Numbered from the stretch's first letter, positions 1 through 11,838 are shown. The stretch is 64,000 nt of DNA from Clytia hemisphaerica (GCA_902728285.1 CACVBU010000189.1:516185-580184); one strand, 5' to 3'. Program-made: numbers and translations. Notes: a model not told the origin generated them from the letters alone.

Positions 1-339
1 TTGAACTCAGTGATATAACCACTTTCCTTGTTGCATGGAAACTAGAGTTGTATTTCTATCAATTCTAACAAGATTGTATGATAAAAAGAGGCTATTATAT
101 GTTGATTTACATGTGTATGACACCGAATATTTTATTTCTCGATAGGCTGTCTAAAGCATTTAAAAAGGCCTGGTACAGGCTCCGACCGAAGACGGAGACG
201 ACCCGAAAGTTATCAACCCGAAGGTAGGGGAGGGCGCCATTCTTTCTCCCTGAGTTGCTCCATTGCTTAGACGAATGAAACTTGTTGTTAAGACGTTTTA
301 AGTCATTAATATCCCATTGCTACTCTATTCTATTTTTAG

Positions 340-1739
340 ATCCGTGAAACTACAGATGTATTGGAGCGCCGAATGCACCAAATGGAAGTCGACCTCGAGG
401 GAGAAGTGAAAGAGCGCGAAGCCCTCAATAAAACATTGCGCCGAACAGAAAAGTCATTGACTGAAACCACTGCACTCATGACCGAAGCACAAGAAGCTGA
501 AGAAGTCTACAAAAGCCAGGTACTGATTTCTCGACTCAAAATCGAAACTTTCCCAATTCTATAGAATCATTTCATTGTCTTTCCTTACAATATCATCCTT
601 TTGATCTACAATCACTGCCATAATATATTGGCACTTTTGGCTAATTTACCATTTTTCGAAATTGAAGTTCGAGCGAGAATTACTGAACTTTTGGATCCTC
701 AGATCCTAAGGTCCTAAGTCTTAGTTAAAACTCTACCCTTCGAACCTACTTTAGAGCACTTTCAAATCGATTGTGGTTTCAAAACACCCCAGTGGATTTC
801 CTTTTTGTGCCAAGTATTTCGACACCGATTGTAGGTCCGTTTGGAGTAGGTAAGGAGTAGGTAAGGAGCTCTGACATAAAATTCTCCCATTCAGTTAATA
901 GAGGTTTTTCAAGTGAATAAGTTACGTAACTTTCACTATCATTATGGAAGCAAATGTTTCGATTTGCGTAAGGAGTCGCTTCTACAAATTCGAACGTTTG
1001 CTTCCATAATCTCTCAAGTTACGTAATTTTGTCAAAACTTAAAAGAGCTCTATATCTATCCCTGATTCTCACCCAATTCGGCTAATGCATTCCCGATTTT
1101 CCCCGATTTCAGGCTGACAAGTTAACGAAGAAGAACGAACAACTTCGACGTGAATTGATGCAGGCTGAGGAAGATTTGAAGAGGTCACAATTGGGCAAAA
1201 TTAATGCTGAAAATGAGCTAGAAGAGAAACAAGACGAATGCGAATCTTTGAAACGAGAATTACAACGTGCAAGAGGAGCGTAAGTTAGCAACTGTCCGAA
1301 ATTAAGTCGTAAAAAGCTGTTAACTTAAAATTTGCGAGTTTGTCTGTGTGTACGTATGTCCCGAATACTTTGGGTTAGCCTGGAGACTTCAATGGTGTTT
1401 AAGTTAGCTTTCGCCTACGAATCGTTGAAATCCCCCTTCCCCGTCTAAACTAGCGCTGTATTTAGTCTTGGAAGATAGGTCAAATTCTTGAGGTTTACGA
1501 GATAAGCTTATTTGACCGTTTTAGAGAACAATCTAGAAGTCAGTTAGTTAAACTGTTAGACTAGACTGAAACCTATGCCATGTATTTCTTTCTTGATTTC
1601 TCTCATTTTCAGAGCACAAGTGAGAAGCCGATTTGAAGAACTAGATTAGAATCTATACTCTGTATTTTCTCTCCTTTTCAGAGCACAAGCGAGAAGCCGA
1701 GCTGTTGAACTTGCCAGCGACGACGAACTTGAAGATTAA
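340..1739 (+). CDS. Myosin-II-type heavy chain, C-terminal rod (3' end of gene; exons 340-519, 1113-1279, 1682-1739)
   Basis: Two exons joined in phase give an uninterrupted charged coiled coil with no proline. It starts IRETTDVLERR, passes through LEGEVKEREALNKTLRRTEK and KLTKKNEQLRRELMQAEEDL, and ends LKRELQRARG. Spacing and charge pattern resemble the last 120 residues of myosin heavy chain rods (the segments LEEEVEDEQ.., QAEEAEEQ.., KFRKVQHELDEAEERAD..). The coiled coil is followed by a short acidic non-helical tail, AVELASDDELED, then TAA at 1737-1739. The rest of the gene lies upstream of the window. In this family the tail drives filament assembly and is often phosphorylated; the SDDE here fits a casein kinase 2 site. 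Another long coiled-coil protein (paramyosin or tropomyosin-like) cannot be excluded. Introns are 520-1112 and 1280-1681 (or 1280-1612). Confidence 0.7.
913..1033. repeat. Hairpin-forming inverted repeat in myosin intron
   Basis: The arms contain AAGTTACGTAA and ATTATGGAAGCAAA on the left, and their complements TTTGCTTCCATAAT and AAGTTACGTAA on the right, around a 40-base loop. It looks like a small foldback or miniature element. I see no clear target duplication. Confidence 0.5.
1613..1649 (+). CDS. Candidate alternative last exon of the myosin-like gene
   Basis: A second acceptor (TTTTCAG) sits 69 bases upstream of the last exon and opens on nearly the same sequence. In the same phase it reads AQVRSRFEELD then TAG, versus AQARSRAVELASDDELED then TAA for the downstream exon. 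The pyrimidine tracts before the two exons are also alike, so this is a tandem duplication of acceptor plus exon. Myosin heavy chains with alternative tailpieces are known in several animals; use of this exon here is inference. Confidence 0.5.
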
Positions 1740-3483
1740 ATCTTTGCTTTTTTTGCGGACCACAAGAGAAGATCAATAGATTTGCTAACATTGACATAAA
1801 TGAACCAATCAAATGTTGAGCACATTGATAAACTCGAGTACCGCAATTATTATGAACCTTGAATAGTGTTGATGGAGAAATATGAGCAAGGCTTTTAATC
1901 TAAAGATAGCTACAATCAAAACATAGACTAAAAGCTGAGCACTCTTTCCTCAACTGGGAAAACAGTTCATTAAATATTAGAATGAAAAGCAGATTTAATA
2001 TCAACAAGTCCTGCCGCAGCTGACATCTTTCAATCTTCCTGTATATTTAAAGGGTACATGACGCCCTATACGCCCCTTTTATCTACCGCCCTTTAATTTT
2101 ACACCCCTTAACAACATTTTCCAGATATTTCAACAATGAAACACTTCACAAGCTTCTGTATAGGAGATATAAAATGGAAAAATGGTACCTCCTTGATTCT
2201 CAATCCGCTACTAAATAGATCTCAACAAAAGATTCAACAGATCCCCTTCCCCTTGGGTTTTCACAACATCCTATTAGGGCGTCATGCATATCCTTACAAA
2301 ATTTTATCTTATAGCTAGGTCTTTATAATTTTTTTCTTAAATTGAATTTTTGTGTTAGAGATTAGACGAGAAACTCTGTACCGTAGAATAACCACCTTGC
2401 TTTTGCACTGATTTCCTTTATCCTAAAAATGTTGCTGAATTTGGGAAGGGATCATTTAATATTTCAATTATTAAATGATCCCATCCCTGAAGGTAGATAA
2501 CGCCCTCCCTAATATTTTATCACAAAACTTCATATTCAATAAATATTACACTAAATTAGAGAAAAATATTGTCAAAGAATTTAGTCTAGAAAGATATTAT
2601 ATTGTTCAAAAAGATTTTTTGTAAAGGTTAGGGAAAGTAGAAAATGAGAGAAAAATCATGGTACCAAATTTGAAAAGTAATTTTTGGTACTGGGAGATTT
2701 TAACTCTATTTTCTTCTTTTGACCAAGCCTATTGTTTCCATTTTGGTTTGTTTTTCACATTTAAAACTTTGTCAGATTGATAAAAATATTTATATAAGAG
2801 CAAATGGAATACATACACGTTTTTTATGAGTTCTTATTTTCATCATTTTGTGAGTGTTTTGGTGAAATTTCCTAAGAAATTTGGTGTTTTAGAGTCTGCG
2901 AAATGTTATTTTGGACATCGAAGCTTTATATAGTTTGTTCTCACAAAAAACTTAATGTTATTGCATACAGGTATCCAGATCCAAGATGTGTTTTTGTTTC
3001 CCTTAAATTGCTCTTATATAAATATGATTTACTTTATATTTTTTTGTTTCAAATTTATTTTTTTCGTTTCGCCCAATTTCTATTTTTGTATTTACTGTAT
3101 GTTAAAAATATTTTTTTTCTTGTAGAAATATTACTAAAATAAATTAAATAAAACCATGTACAAAAATCCACAAAATCTTACAATATCTTCCTGACTATTA
3201 TTGGTTTTGTTTTGAAATAGCCCATCGAATTATCAGTCGCTTCGTAACAATTACTTCGAATTTACCAAAGAAAGACACTTAAGGAATTACGAGGCCTGAA
3301 AAAATAAGAAATATCGAGGGCTTTGAGCTAAGTTAAGCTTCTTATAAAAAGAAAACATATATATCATAATAAAAACACATTTTCCTTCAAAAATACAGGA
3401 ACTGAATTTTCTCTATATACAAAAGAATATTTTCCTTTAAAAATACAGATGAATAGAAATATTTTGGGAAATTGCCTCTGAAC
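1740..3483. other. 3' flank of the myosin-like gene; no further gene seen
   Basis: This stretch holds the 3' untranslated region and flank. It contains a perfect hairpin near 2448-2482 (GGGATCATTTAAT arm). Words of the type ACGCCCTWTWCGCCCC at 2059-2075 recur at 16160-16200. A partial copy of the TACACGTTTTTT element family lies at about 2816-2958. I see no convincing coding exon. Confidence 0.5.
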
Positions 3484-3911
3484 TAGGCTGCACACATCCC
3501 CTCTGATAAGTTTTGATATAGGGGATGCGAATCAGGCTCTCAAAACCGTTCCGAACTTAGCAAAAAATCTGCTAACCAAAAAAAGAGTTGAATGATAGAG
3601 AACTTTGATTGACAGTTTGTCGTCTTTTATTATCTTGAGAGTTTTGTTTGCTAATTCAATTAATTTCGATAAACAAAAAGAAAGAGAGGAGAAAGAGAGA
3701 TTTCTAGCCATATGTTCTTTTATTTGAATCTTTATTTGATTTCTATTTACGTCATCAAATAACTCAAACAATACACATCGAGTTTTTTGAAAAATACAAG
3801 TCGCCAAAATTCTGCAAAATACATAGCTATTCGGTAATTTTCTCGGAAGCGATATCAGAGCCCGATTCGCATCCCCTATATCAAAACTAATTTGGGGATG
3901 CATGCAGCCTA
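3484..3911. mobile_element. Non-autonomous DNA transposon with 9-bp target duplication
   Basis: Ends are TAGGCTGC and GCAGCCTA. The subterminal inverted repeats carry TTTTGATATAGGGGATGCGA and its complement. The element is flanked by identical 9-bp direct repeats CCTCTGAAC at 3475-3483 and 3912-3920. It is 428 bp with no transposase. A 9-bp duplication fits Mutator-like elements; 8-bp families (hAT) are less likely because the symmetric ends leave 9 bases. Confidence 0.8.
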
Positions 3912-3920
3912 CCTCTGAAC

Positions 3921-5030
3921 AGGACAAATAGTAAATCACTAAGGGTCAGTGACTCTTACTATCTAGCTTTCTAATCTTTAAGACAGGCTCAAAGTTCGAA
4001 GCACCCTTTCATCTTCATCTTCAATAAGAAGGTGTCAAAAATTTTGGTCTATTTGAACGATAACTCGACCCATTATGATCAGCAAATCGAATTCTGCTGA
4101 TGTCATCAAAATCCTTGGTGATATCCCTGGTCACACAGTAAACGATATATTGTAAACATAGATACATTGTAATGAAAGTGAACATGGTTATGACGATATG
4201 TTTCAACATGAAATCCATAGTGTGGTCACAAAAACTTTCCCAAAAAATATCATGTAATCAAGTTCCTTTAAACTCCAGTTTTCTGTGGGTTTTCAAATAA
4301 TACGGCACGATAGCCAGATATCTCTGTTTTGTTTCGCCGATTCCAATTTCACGTTTCCACTTGTCTTTGCCGAGAGTTTTTATACCAAACAATCTTCTTC
4401 GATTTCTCAACTCTTAAGATATAATCATTATTCTTCTATGTTCAAAACTCTAGGAGACTCTATCATCTATCTACCCTTTTGTTATGAATATGGCAACAAT
4501 CAACAAATAAGCTTTGAAAAATAACCAGATATCTCTACTGTATATTCATATTCGTTCAAATTGCATTAAAATGTCATTTTCATACAATTTAAAATCAATT
4601 ACTGTAGGTATTTTAGAGTAATTAGGCTGATTACCGTCCCATTAACAAAGCTTTTCCGGTCAAAACAAAACTCAATTATCTGTCATTGTTCTTCGCTTGG
4701 TTAGTCTTGACTGACCTACAGGTCTGGGAATAGAAGCATAGGACTATTCTACTCGAGAATCTTTCTTTTTACAGCTTAAGAAAATAATACTTTATCAATT
4801 ACTTACATATTTATTCTTTCAAAGACATTCAGGGAGGACCTCGAGAGGGGTCATTTTTTAGCCAAATACTAGTGAATACTGGACAATCTCGTACCCAGAG
4901 CTATTTGCACCACTTTATGATTTTACTTATTGACTTTTTGAGTTTTCAGCCTAAAAATGCTCTCAATATGTTCGTTCTTATAAAAGAACGTGTACCGGGT
5001 TCTCGCGGAAGGAGCTCCTTAAAAAACGAC
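3921..5030. other. Gene-free stretch
   Basis: No exon I can support. A minus-strand open stretch at 4021-4218 predicts a hydrophobic N-terminus (MLKHIVITMFTFITMYLCLQ), but it has no recognisable domain and no clear partner exon. A partial copy of the CACGTTTTTT family lies at about 4921-4994, ending in TTCTTATAAAAGAACGTGTA. Confidence 0.35.
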
Positions 5031-5103
5031 CATGATACCTTAGGCTTTTTTTTCTTTATTTAAACAAAGACACGTGTACACTACGAACATATATTACAAA
5101 ACA

Positions 5104-5990
5104 TTACTTAAACACAAAATATAGTCCCTCCCCCCTGCTAGGAACTAACGTTATACCGACCCGAAGTCGATTATCAAGAAAGATCACTCCTTGAATGTCA
5201 GGAACATCAAAAACATGAGATTGCTTGGGTCTCAAAAATTTATAGATTGCTTTTTTGAAAGTTTTAATTGAAGGTAGATCTCGTATATTACCTCCCAGAA
5301 CATTCCACTGAGATATGCAGTACGGAAAAAAAGTGTTACGGAAACGCTCAGTTCGTATATTAAGAGGATAAATAGGATTTCTTGTTCTAAGGCCACCTGG
5401 TGCTGTAAGTCTTACTGGCAGGTAGTTACGTAAATACGAAGGGGCTAAATTGTTAATAATTCCATAGAAGAATGTCATTCTTCTAGCAAAGCGCCTGTCA
5501 GCAAGACTTTCAAGACCAAGTTCTGAATATAGTTTTTCTTGAGACGTTCCACGAAAATAGCCTGTTATAGCTAAACAGACATTATATTGAATAGATTCAA
5601 GCTTCTGCACAAAGGTAGCATTTCCTGGGCGGTCATATACGATATCACCATAATCAAGATGAGGCCTAATGAAAGATTTATAAATGGTTAGTAAAGATGT
5701 CCTAGGCACATGCTTGCGAAGTCGGTTAATAAGACCAATTCCTTTATTGGCCTTTTTTATCTTCTCGTCTAGATGGCGATCAAAAGAAAGTTTTGAATCT
5801 AAGATTAGACGTTTCTGGTACTCACTGGTCGCGATATTAGAATTATTAAAGGAGATTACTGGAGCATTAGGAGGAGTGAGTCTACAGGTAAAATAGACTT
5901 CAATGGCTTGCTTAGATGGATCAGGGTTAAAAGACATCTTCCATTGATGAGCCCAGTCAGTTATCCTGGAGAGATCTCAGGTCTTCCTTA
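5104..5990 (-). mobile_element. 5'-truncated CR1/L2-type LINE, C-terminal part of reverse transcriptase ORF
   Basis: The minus strand reads RITDWAHQWKMSFNPDPSKQA, then LILDSKLSFDRHLDEKIKKA, LLTIYKSFIRPHLDYGDIVY, KLESIQYNVCLAITG and TSQEKLYSELGLESLADRR. These are hallmark motifs of the C-terminal half of CR1/L2-like non-LTR reverse transcriptases (after the YADD motif: thumb and connection). A stop codon lies a few codons upstream of RITDW, and the endonuclease and RT catalytic core are missing, so this is a dead 5'-truncated copy. The reading frame is intact over 277 residues, so the insertion is fairly young. The end after NRLRVGITLV departs from the family. Confidence 0.9.
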
Positions 5991-6133
5991 GACCTTAGGC
6001 TTCTGCTCATCCTCTAGCGAAAAAAGTTTCTTATAGAATAGGAAGTATATCTATAGAGGTCTGCGATTCAGACTAATGATACCTTTGGTGTAAACAGCAA
6101 AATTACTTTGCGCCCAACTTTAAAGTGGAAATA

Positions 6134-6381
6134 CACGTTTTTTTTTTTCAATAAACAATGGCTAAAATGTCAAGAACAAGTTAGGATCATGTTGAGAACA
6201 TTTTTAGATGCTCTTTTTAAAAAAAACGTGTTGTTCTTAGCATGTTCCTATTTTCACTGTTTTCTTAAGAAATTGGGTGTTTTAGAGTCTGCGAAGCCTT
6301 AAACACTTTCTTCACTATTTTTTGATATATTGACCATTGAAGCCTTATGTTCTTATATCGCTTGTTCCTATAAAAAACGTG
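6134..6381. mobile_element. CACGTTTTTT family miniature element (diverged copy)
   Basis: Flanked by TA. The left end is CACGTTTTTTTTTTTC and the right end is CCTATAAAAAACGTG. The interior carries the family words GTTCTTAGCATGTTCCTATT, TTAAGAAATTGGGTGTTTTA and GAGTCTGCGAAGCCTTAAA. Confidence 0.7.
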
Positions 6382-7507
6382 TATTGTATTGCTGAAGCTT
6401 TAAGCTTTAACCAAAAAGTCCAGCTATTGATATTTAACGCAAAAAGCTACTTCCAACAAGGCTCTAATTAGCATATTTTCATGGTGCTGAAGCGATTTAG
6501 AGGATTTAGAACCGACTGGGAACAGTAGTTTTGCTAGAAAACCGGTTTTTAGGCCTCCAGAGCCGCCTGGGCTTACGCTGTAAGCTTACAGCGCTTTACT
6601 GGAGCCTTAGAAAAGCTTATTCTGAGCTCCATACAGAGCTAAGCTGGTTCTCAATGGTCCTAAACCTCGTGGGACACTCCAATGCAAAGGATTAGACCCA
6701 TTGAAGTCCAGCGAAGGGGGCAGAACCGATGAATTTTCACTAAAATAGCTTTAAAACGCTTAAAAAGCTCTATTTAAGCGATTTTAAGGCTTTTTTAAGC
6801 AAAAAACGTAAAAACGCGACCTTATAAGCGAGTGAGCTACTTCCAAAGGCACTAATTAGCATATTTAATCAGAATTTGACCAAACTTGTTATTGAAACTA
6901 ACTTTTTTTCCCCAGAACAAACTAACTTGCTAAGCTATTCCTGTTGCAATGTATTCCTCCTTCCTCGTGCAGTGCTCTGGAAAAATCTTGTCTTGCACAT
7001 CAGCTTATATGGTCATCTTCTTAAGAAATTCTTTTTTTTTCCAAAAAATTACAGCCAAAACACTCTAACAGAGAGTGAGTGAGATCAGATTGTGATTATT
7101 TTTTGCACACCACGCTGAAGCTCTAAAGGGATGGGTGAAAACAAAACAATCTGACGAATATTCAATCTCGAATTTGTGAGGAGCATGCCCGTCTTCTAGG
7201 ACTGGGAATGACAACAAAGTTGCTTGATTGTGTTTGAAAATAGGGCACCGTATCAGGAAAATTTTGTTGTTGACTTTCCTGTGCACAACAATATTCTTGT
7301 TGCAGAATTTTCTGCGAGAGGACTATTTTCCTCAGAAGTTTAATTTTCAAGTACCTTGAGAGGTTTACCATGCGTGTAAGAATATTTTGACCAGCTGTTA
7401 TCAGGTTAAAATACTCTTGTTGTTGCATAACTACCATAAAGTAACAAGTTGAATCTAAAATTGAGACAACGTAAAAATTAAAAACTAATTGGAAAATTGT
7501 TTCTTTA
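6382..7507. other. Gene-free stretch with a palindrome
   Basis: A perfect 14-bp palindrome CTGTAAGCTTACAG at 6583-6596 lies in a longer imperfect hairpin starting TCCAGAGCCGCC. At 7065-7437 two overlapping minus-strand open stretches read like weakly constrained protein (for example GHAPHKFEIEYSS), but I do not recognise them and find no splice context. Confidence 0.35.
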
Positions 7508-7760
7508 CACGTTTTTTTTTTATAAGAACAAACTATATAAGAACATAAGGCTTCGAGGCCAAAAGTTTAAGAACATTCTAAGAACATTCTAAGGCTTTGG
7601 AGACTTAAAAACATGCAATTTCTTAAGAAATTACATCAAAATACTCAAAAAATGCTGAAAATAAGAACATTTTTAGAACATTTTTAGGCTTCAAATCCAA
7701 AAAACTAAGAACATCCGAAGGCTTCGAAAATTTATGACGTTCTTATAAAAAAAAAACGTG
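7508..7760. mobile_element. CACGTTTTTT family miniature element, full length
   Basis: TA duplications at 7506-7507 and 7761-7762. Ends are CACGTTTTTTTTTTATAAGA and TCTTATAAAAAAAAAACGTG. It is 253 bp, in reverse orientation to the 18850 copy. The interior is rich in AAGAACAT and AGGCTTCG words. A TA target and AT-rich terminal repeats suggest a Tc1/mariner-driven miniature element. Confidence 0.75.
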
Positions 7761-8009
7761 TATTCCCAATGGGGAAAATCGGCGGGACTGCAATTAAAAA
7801 CTTTTGATTCCAGACAATCAACAATAATTTTCGCTTCCATCACGAAATAAGAGATCTTGTCTTTGTTCACTGTTGTAATTCAGAATCTGGAGTTACAGTA
7901 GAGAAAATTGGATTTGGGAAAGAAAATTTGATGTACTGTAAGTCATATGAAATAAAAAGACGCTGTAATCTGTATGTAAATGGCTGCTAGGAGTTGAAAC
8001 TTTAATAAG

Positions 8010-8256
8010 AACATCCAAAATTTTTTAAGCCTTCGGATTGTTCTTGTAACCTTTTGAGTCTTTTAGTCTAAAATTGTTCTTAAGGTGTTCTTAATTCTCA
8101 CCATTTTGTGAGTATTTTTGTGCAATTTCCTTAAAAATTACGCATTTTAGAATCCATAAATCCTTTAAATATTCTTAGCTTGTTCTTAACATGTTCTTAA
8201 TATTTTGACCATCGAAGCCTTATGTTCTTATGTAGATTTTTCTTATAAAAAACGTG
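8010..8256. mobile_element. CACGTTTTTT family element, left end damaged
   Basis: The right end TTCTTATAAAAAACGTG plus TA and the family interior (GTTCTTAACATGTTCTTAAT, TCGAAGCCTTATGTTCTTA) are present. The left end starts at TAATAAGAACATCC without the CACG motif. Confidence 0.65.
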
Positions 8257-8323
8257 TATATGCAAGCCAAACACCAAGTTCCAAAAGGAGGCTAAATTTT
8301 TAACGTGTTACGACCCATCATAA

Positions 8324-8908
8324 CAGTTAGTCACACTAGGAAATCTAGCTTTCAGAAAAAATAACATCAGTCATCTACAGGATGGATTTGCACAACAAGG
8401 ATGAGAGTTACCTGAATCAAGTTCGCAAGACAATTAATTAAAACTTGAAAGTTTGAAACAAAATAAAACGTGCAGCAGCCAAAGCAAAATCAACCAACCA
8501 AAATTTGTCATTCAATTCCCGAGCCACTGCGCTTCGACTTTTAAGCATATGTAAATGGGTCATTATTTGAGGTCCGGCAAAATTTCCGGGAAACAGCCTA
8601 TCCGGTGGTGCGCGGATCTAGGTGGGTTCCGCCTCCCCCGTAGATAATTTTCTTGGGAAGTTGATCTTCAAATTAGTTTTCAAGGTTGGCTTGGCTCAAA
8701 TTTTTTCATCTATGGCTCAAATTTTAGGCAATTTCTCAAAATTTTTGAAAATTTTAATTTCATTAAAAAGCGCCGGGTTTTATTTTCATGAATCCCTTTA
8801 GAAGTTTTGCGCCGCATTTTTTTGCTTGAGAGTCAAGTAAACGATATAGCGCTTTCGCAGCATTAATCTTTGATACGTATTTTGGCGGGACGCTAGTGTG
8901 ACTAACTG
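8324..8908. mobile_element. Non-autonomous DNA transposon with 5-bp target duplication
   Basis: Perfect 16-bp terminal inverted repeats CAGTTAGTCACACTAG at both ends and CATAA direct repeats at 8319-8323 and 8909-8913. It is 585 bp with no open frame for a transposase. The interior segment at 8709-8745 (CTATGGCTCAAATTTTAGGC) recurs inside the 22563-23186 element, which also starts with CAGTT and has a 5-bp duplication, so the two probably use the same kind of transposase. Confidence 0.8.
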
Positions 8909-9156
8909 CATAAAGAGACCATTTTCCTAAAATTTATTAAATTGCCAAAATTTAATGGATTCGTGAACTTTGAAAGATTAAAATTCGATTTTTGCAATAC
9001 AATACAGTATTGAAACCCTTATATAAAATGAATAGCTTTTTCATGATTTTTTACCCCTTTGAGAGACTTTCAACAGTGTGAAAAGGGACCCTTATGACTC
9101 CACATACCCGACACCCGATCTAAGTATTTCCCCAACGTCACAAGTGGGTAGGTTAA

Positions 9157-11838
9157 CCAGGGGGTGAAAATAGAAGGGACCCTTACACTGCTTTTTTCCG
9201 GTCAAGTGTCTGTAACCCCCATTGTTTGAGTTGATAATGTTATTGTTCTATAAACAGCCAATCAAAAGCCAAGAAGAAAATAAATAAGCCAATCAGCGAG
9301 CAGGAATAAATTTTTCAAAATGGTAGATTTCACTTTCGTTTTCAGTTAGGCGGCTTATGGATCTGAGCAAATCTGAGCACTATAAGAAAAATAAACAGAT
9401 TTAGCAAAGAAGAAGCTGAGGAATCATGGGCGGATCTAGGATTTTGAGGGTACCATGCAAAAACTAAACCTTTTTATCAGGTTTACATTAAAATTTTAGT
9501 CGGAATTAGTATGAAAAGTGTGTCCTTTGCTTTCTCTCATAAAAACCATTAATTTTCAGTACAGTAATTTAAACAAAATCGTTCTTTTCTCTGTATAATA
9601 TAATAACAAGACCAAATAAAAGAGAAACCATATAAATATTTAATGAAAAGCAAACAGCAAAAGAGCAAAAAAAATTTGAGAGTTTTATCTATTACTGTAC
9701 TTTGTATAACAAGAAAAGTGTGTAAAGAGGGCAGTATCGAGTGAGAAAGATCTTCTTTCAAATTTGTTTTTTTTTAATATTTGAAGTCATAAAATATTTT
9801 CCATGAATTACATTTTAAAGATATTACATATATACCTACAAATATATTACAAACAATCCCACCAAATAGAAATTCTTGTTGATACAAAAAAATATTTTGT
9901 CTGTTTTGAAATTTATTTTGCAATCTTGAATTCCAAGAGTTCCATACAAAAAAATGTCATTTAACTGTAAATCCCATGTTGTAATTTGATCAGTGTCCAT
10001 AGGCTCAATCTCGCTGTCTCAGTCCACAGTGGGATTGAATTGTATGCAAAGTTTTAGGACTACGCAAATGAAAATAATATAATACACATCCTGAATTCAA
10101 AACTAGGGGTGGAGAATTCATACCGTGATTGACTGATTGACTGCAATAATCTTGAGGACCCTCATATTGTTTTTACGGTATATGTAATTTTTTTATGAAC
10201 TTCAGAATTCAGTTCTATAAAAACATCCATTATTGGCATTAATTTTCAAGCCAGCACATAAATAATGTCTTCTGCAACCTCATCCTTGAAGCATGACCTT
10301 TGATGTGTTTGTACCCTTCGTGTATCCTATTTGCTATTAAACATCGAGCTGTCAGTAAAGTGTTCAACGAAGCCAAGACCAAAACCAAAACAAAGCTAAG
10401 TGAGCAACTATCAAAAGAAATCTCCTGATGGTCAACCTCCTGGTTTGTTGTTGGGGTTTCGATTATATGTACTACTTGCTCATTTTCTCCATAGCATTGT
10501 TCTTGAAACTGATAGAATTCCAGATAAAAAACCCAATGCTTCTTTAAACTCTTCTGGCAGTATGCTGATGTGAGTGTTATTGTTTTCCATTTCCAAATTA
10601 TAAACATATAATTTCCATAAAAAAATCTGATCTTGTTGTTTCACAACAGGAGTGATTTTCCAAATGAGGAACATACAAAAAACCAAATTTCTCTGCAGCC
10701 TCTCTGATGTGGTTGATTGAGAATTTTCTTATTTCAGAAACTGAATAATTATTTGCTGCCAATAATGAACCACTACAAACTAAACAGTTCTCAATTGTGT
10801 GTCTGTGGTTGTCAAACAAAACCATTGACTGAATTTGATAGTCTATTTTTGTGGTCCACTTTTCTCAATTTTTTCACACAATTACAGCACAAGTATTCAG
10901 GATCCTTGGACTTTTCATCATCAGCAATATCATAATCAAATAAAGTTTTAATTTTAATTTTAAATTCTGAGATGTGTTTAGCATTTCTATAGTTTGCTTG
11001 ATATTTAATCTTTGATGCACAAAGTCTGCAAATCTTATCGAGTATTTCATAATGATTCTCCATCGATCCCAGAGATTCTAACACAATTCAAAAATTAAAC
11101 GACCATGAAACAAACAACGACATTTTAAAGGATAAGCCACTTTCAAGGCTGCACCACGACATATTACTCTGCTTTCCAGCTAGATTCTGGTTTCTTGATC
11201 TAATTTTTGCTTTATTATTACACGTGATCGTGTTATAATAGAGTGGGGAAAAGATCGGGAGAAAATAAAAACCACGTGATAATCAAAATTAGAAGATACG
11301 CAACGTTGTCTGAAAACAGAAATAAAATGGCTGACAACATGACATTTGATAGTGACTTCAACTACCATGAGGTTTAAGCTAAGGTCTTTTGAGGTCTCAA
11401 AAAAGGCAAAAATCCTTTGGTACCAATCGAAAGAGGAATAAATTTGGCATCTATATCTTAAAGGGTTTTAAAATTGGTGTTGATCTTGTTGAGATATTAA
11501 GCTCTAAAGTCACTTCAAAATTATCTCTGTTTTTAGCTAACCTTCGTTTACTACTTGTTCAATGAAGCATGACAAGTGAAAAGCTTTATGGCTTAGAGAA
11601 CAAGAGTATATAAGAAGCTTGTGTGCAAAAAGACAGGATCTAAAAGCATGTATTTCTCGAGAAATCAACCGATATTTGAGGGAGGGAAATTTCAAAATTC
11701 ATCAAATCGGCCGCCATTTTTAATTTGTTCGGGTTATAGACATAAGATACCATTGAAACCCGCGAAATAATAGCCAAAACAAAAGAAAATGTCACTTTAA
11801 ATTTTGCGCAAGCGTCCCTTCTATTTTCACCCCCTGGG
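9157..11838. mobile_element. 2.7-kb DNA transposon, TTAA target site, carrying a RAG1-N-like relic gene
   Basis: TTAA at 9153-9156 and 11839-11842 flanks terminal inverted repeats. The left is CC-AGGGGGTGAAAATAGAAG and the right complement is CCCAGGGGGTGAAAATAGAA, followed by GGGAC. A TTAA target is typical of piggyBac and Kolobok superfamilies. The only coding signal is on the minus strand (10239-11084), and it is not a recognisable DDE transposase, so the element is either non-autonomous or belongs to a lineage whose transposase I do not recognise. Two CCAAT boxes (AGCCAATCA) lie near the left end at about 9258-9297. Confidence 0.75.
10239..11084 (-). pseudogene. Frameshifted gene resembling the RAG1 N-terminal zinc-binding region
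   Basis: The first segment (11084 down to 10812) has KICRLCASKI, a linker, then FDYDIADDEKSKDPEYLCCN-C-VKKLRKVDH. In a second frame (from about 10825 to 10598) comes FDNHRHTIENCLVCSGSL. The order C-x2-C, an ID/FDYDI-type helix, a P-E-x-L/F-C-x2-C, and H-T-x3-C-x2-C matches the layout of the RAG1 N-terminal region, also found alone in the N-RAG-TP transposons described from molluscs. A one-base frameshift sits near 10812-10825, and another is likely near 10500-10600 before SILPEEFKEALGFLSG. Recognition is by motif layout only. A different treble-clef zinc domain (ZAD-like) is the main alternative. Confidence 0.45.

Noticed and set aside
4021-4218. Minus-strand small protein with a hydrophobic N-terminus
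   Set aside because: No known domain, no neighbouring exon and no conservation evidence; AT-rich DNA gives such stretches by chance.
7065-7437. Two overlapping minus-strand open stretches
   Set aside because: They overlap in different frames, lie between repeat copies and match nothing I recognise.
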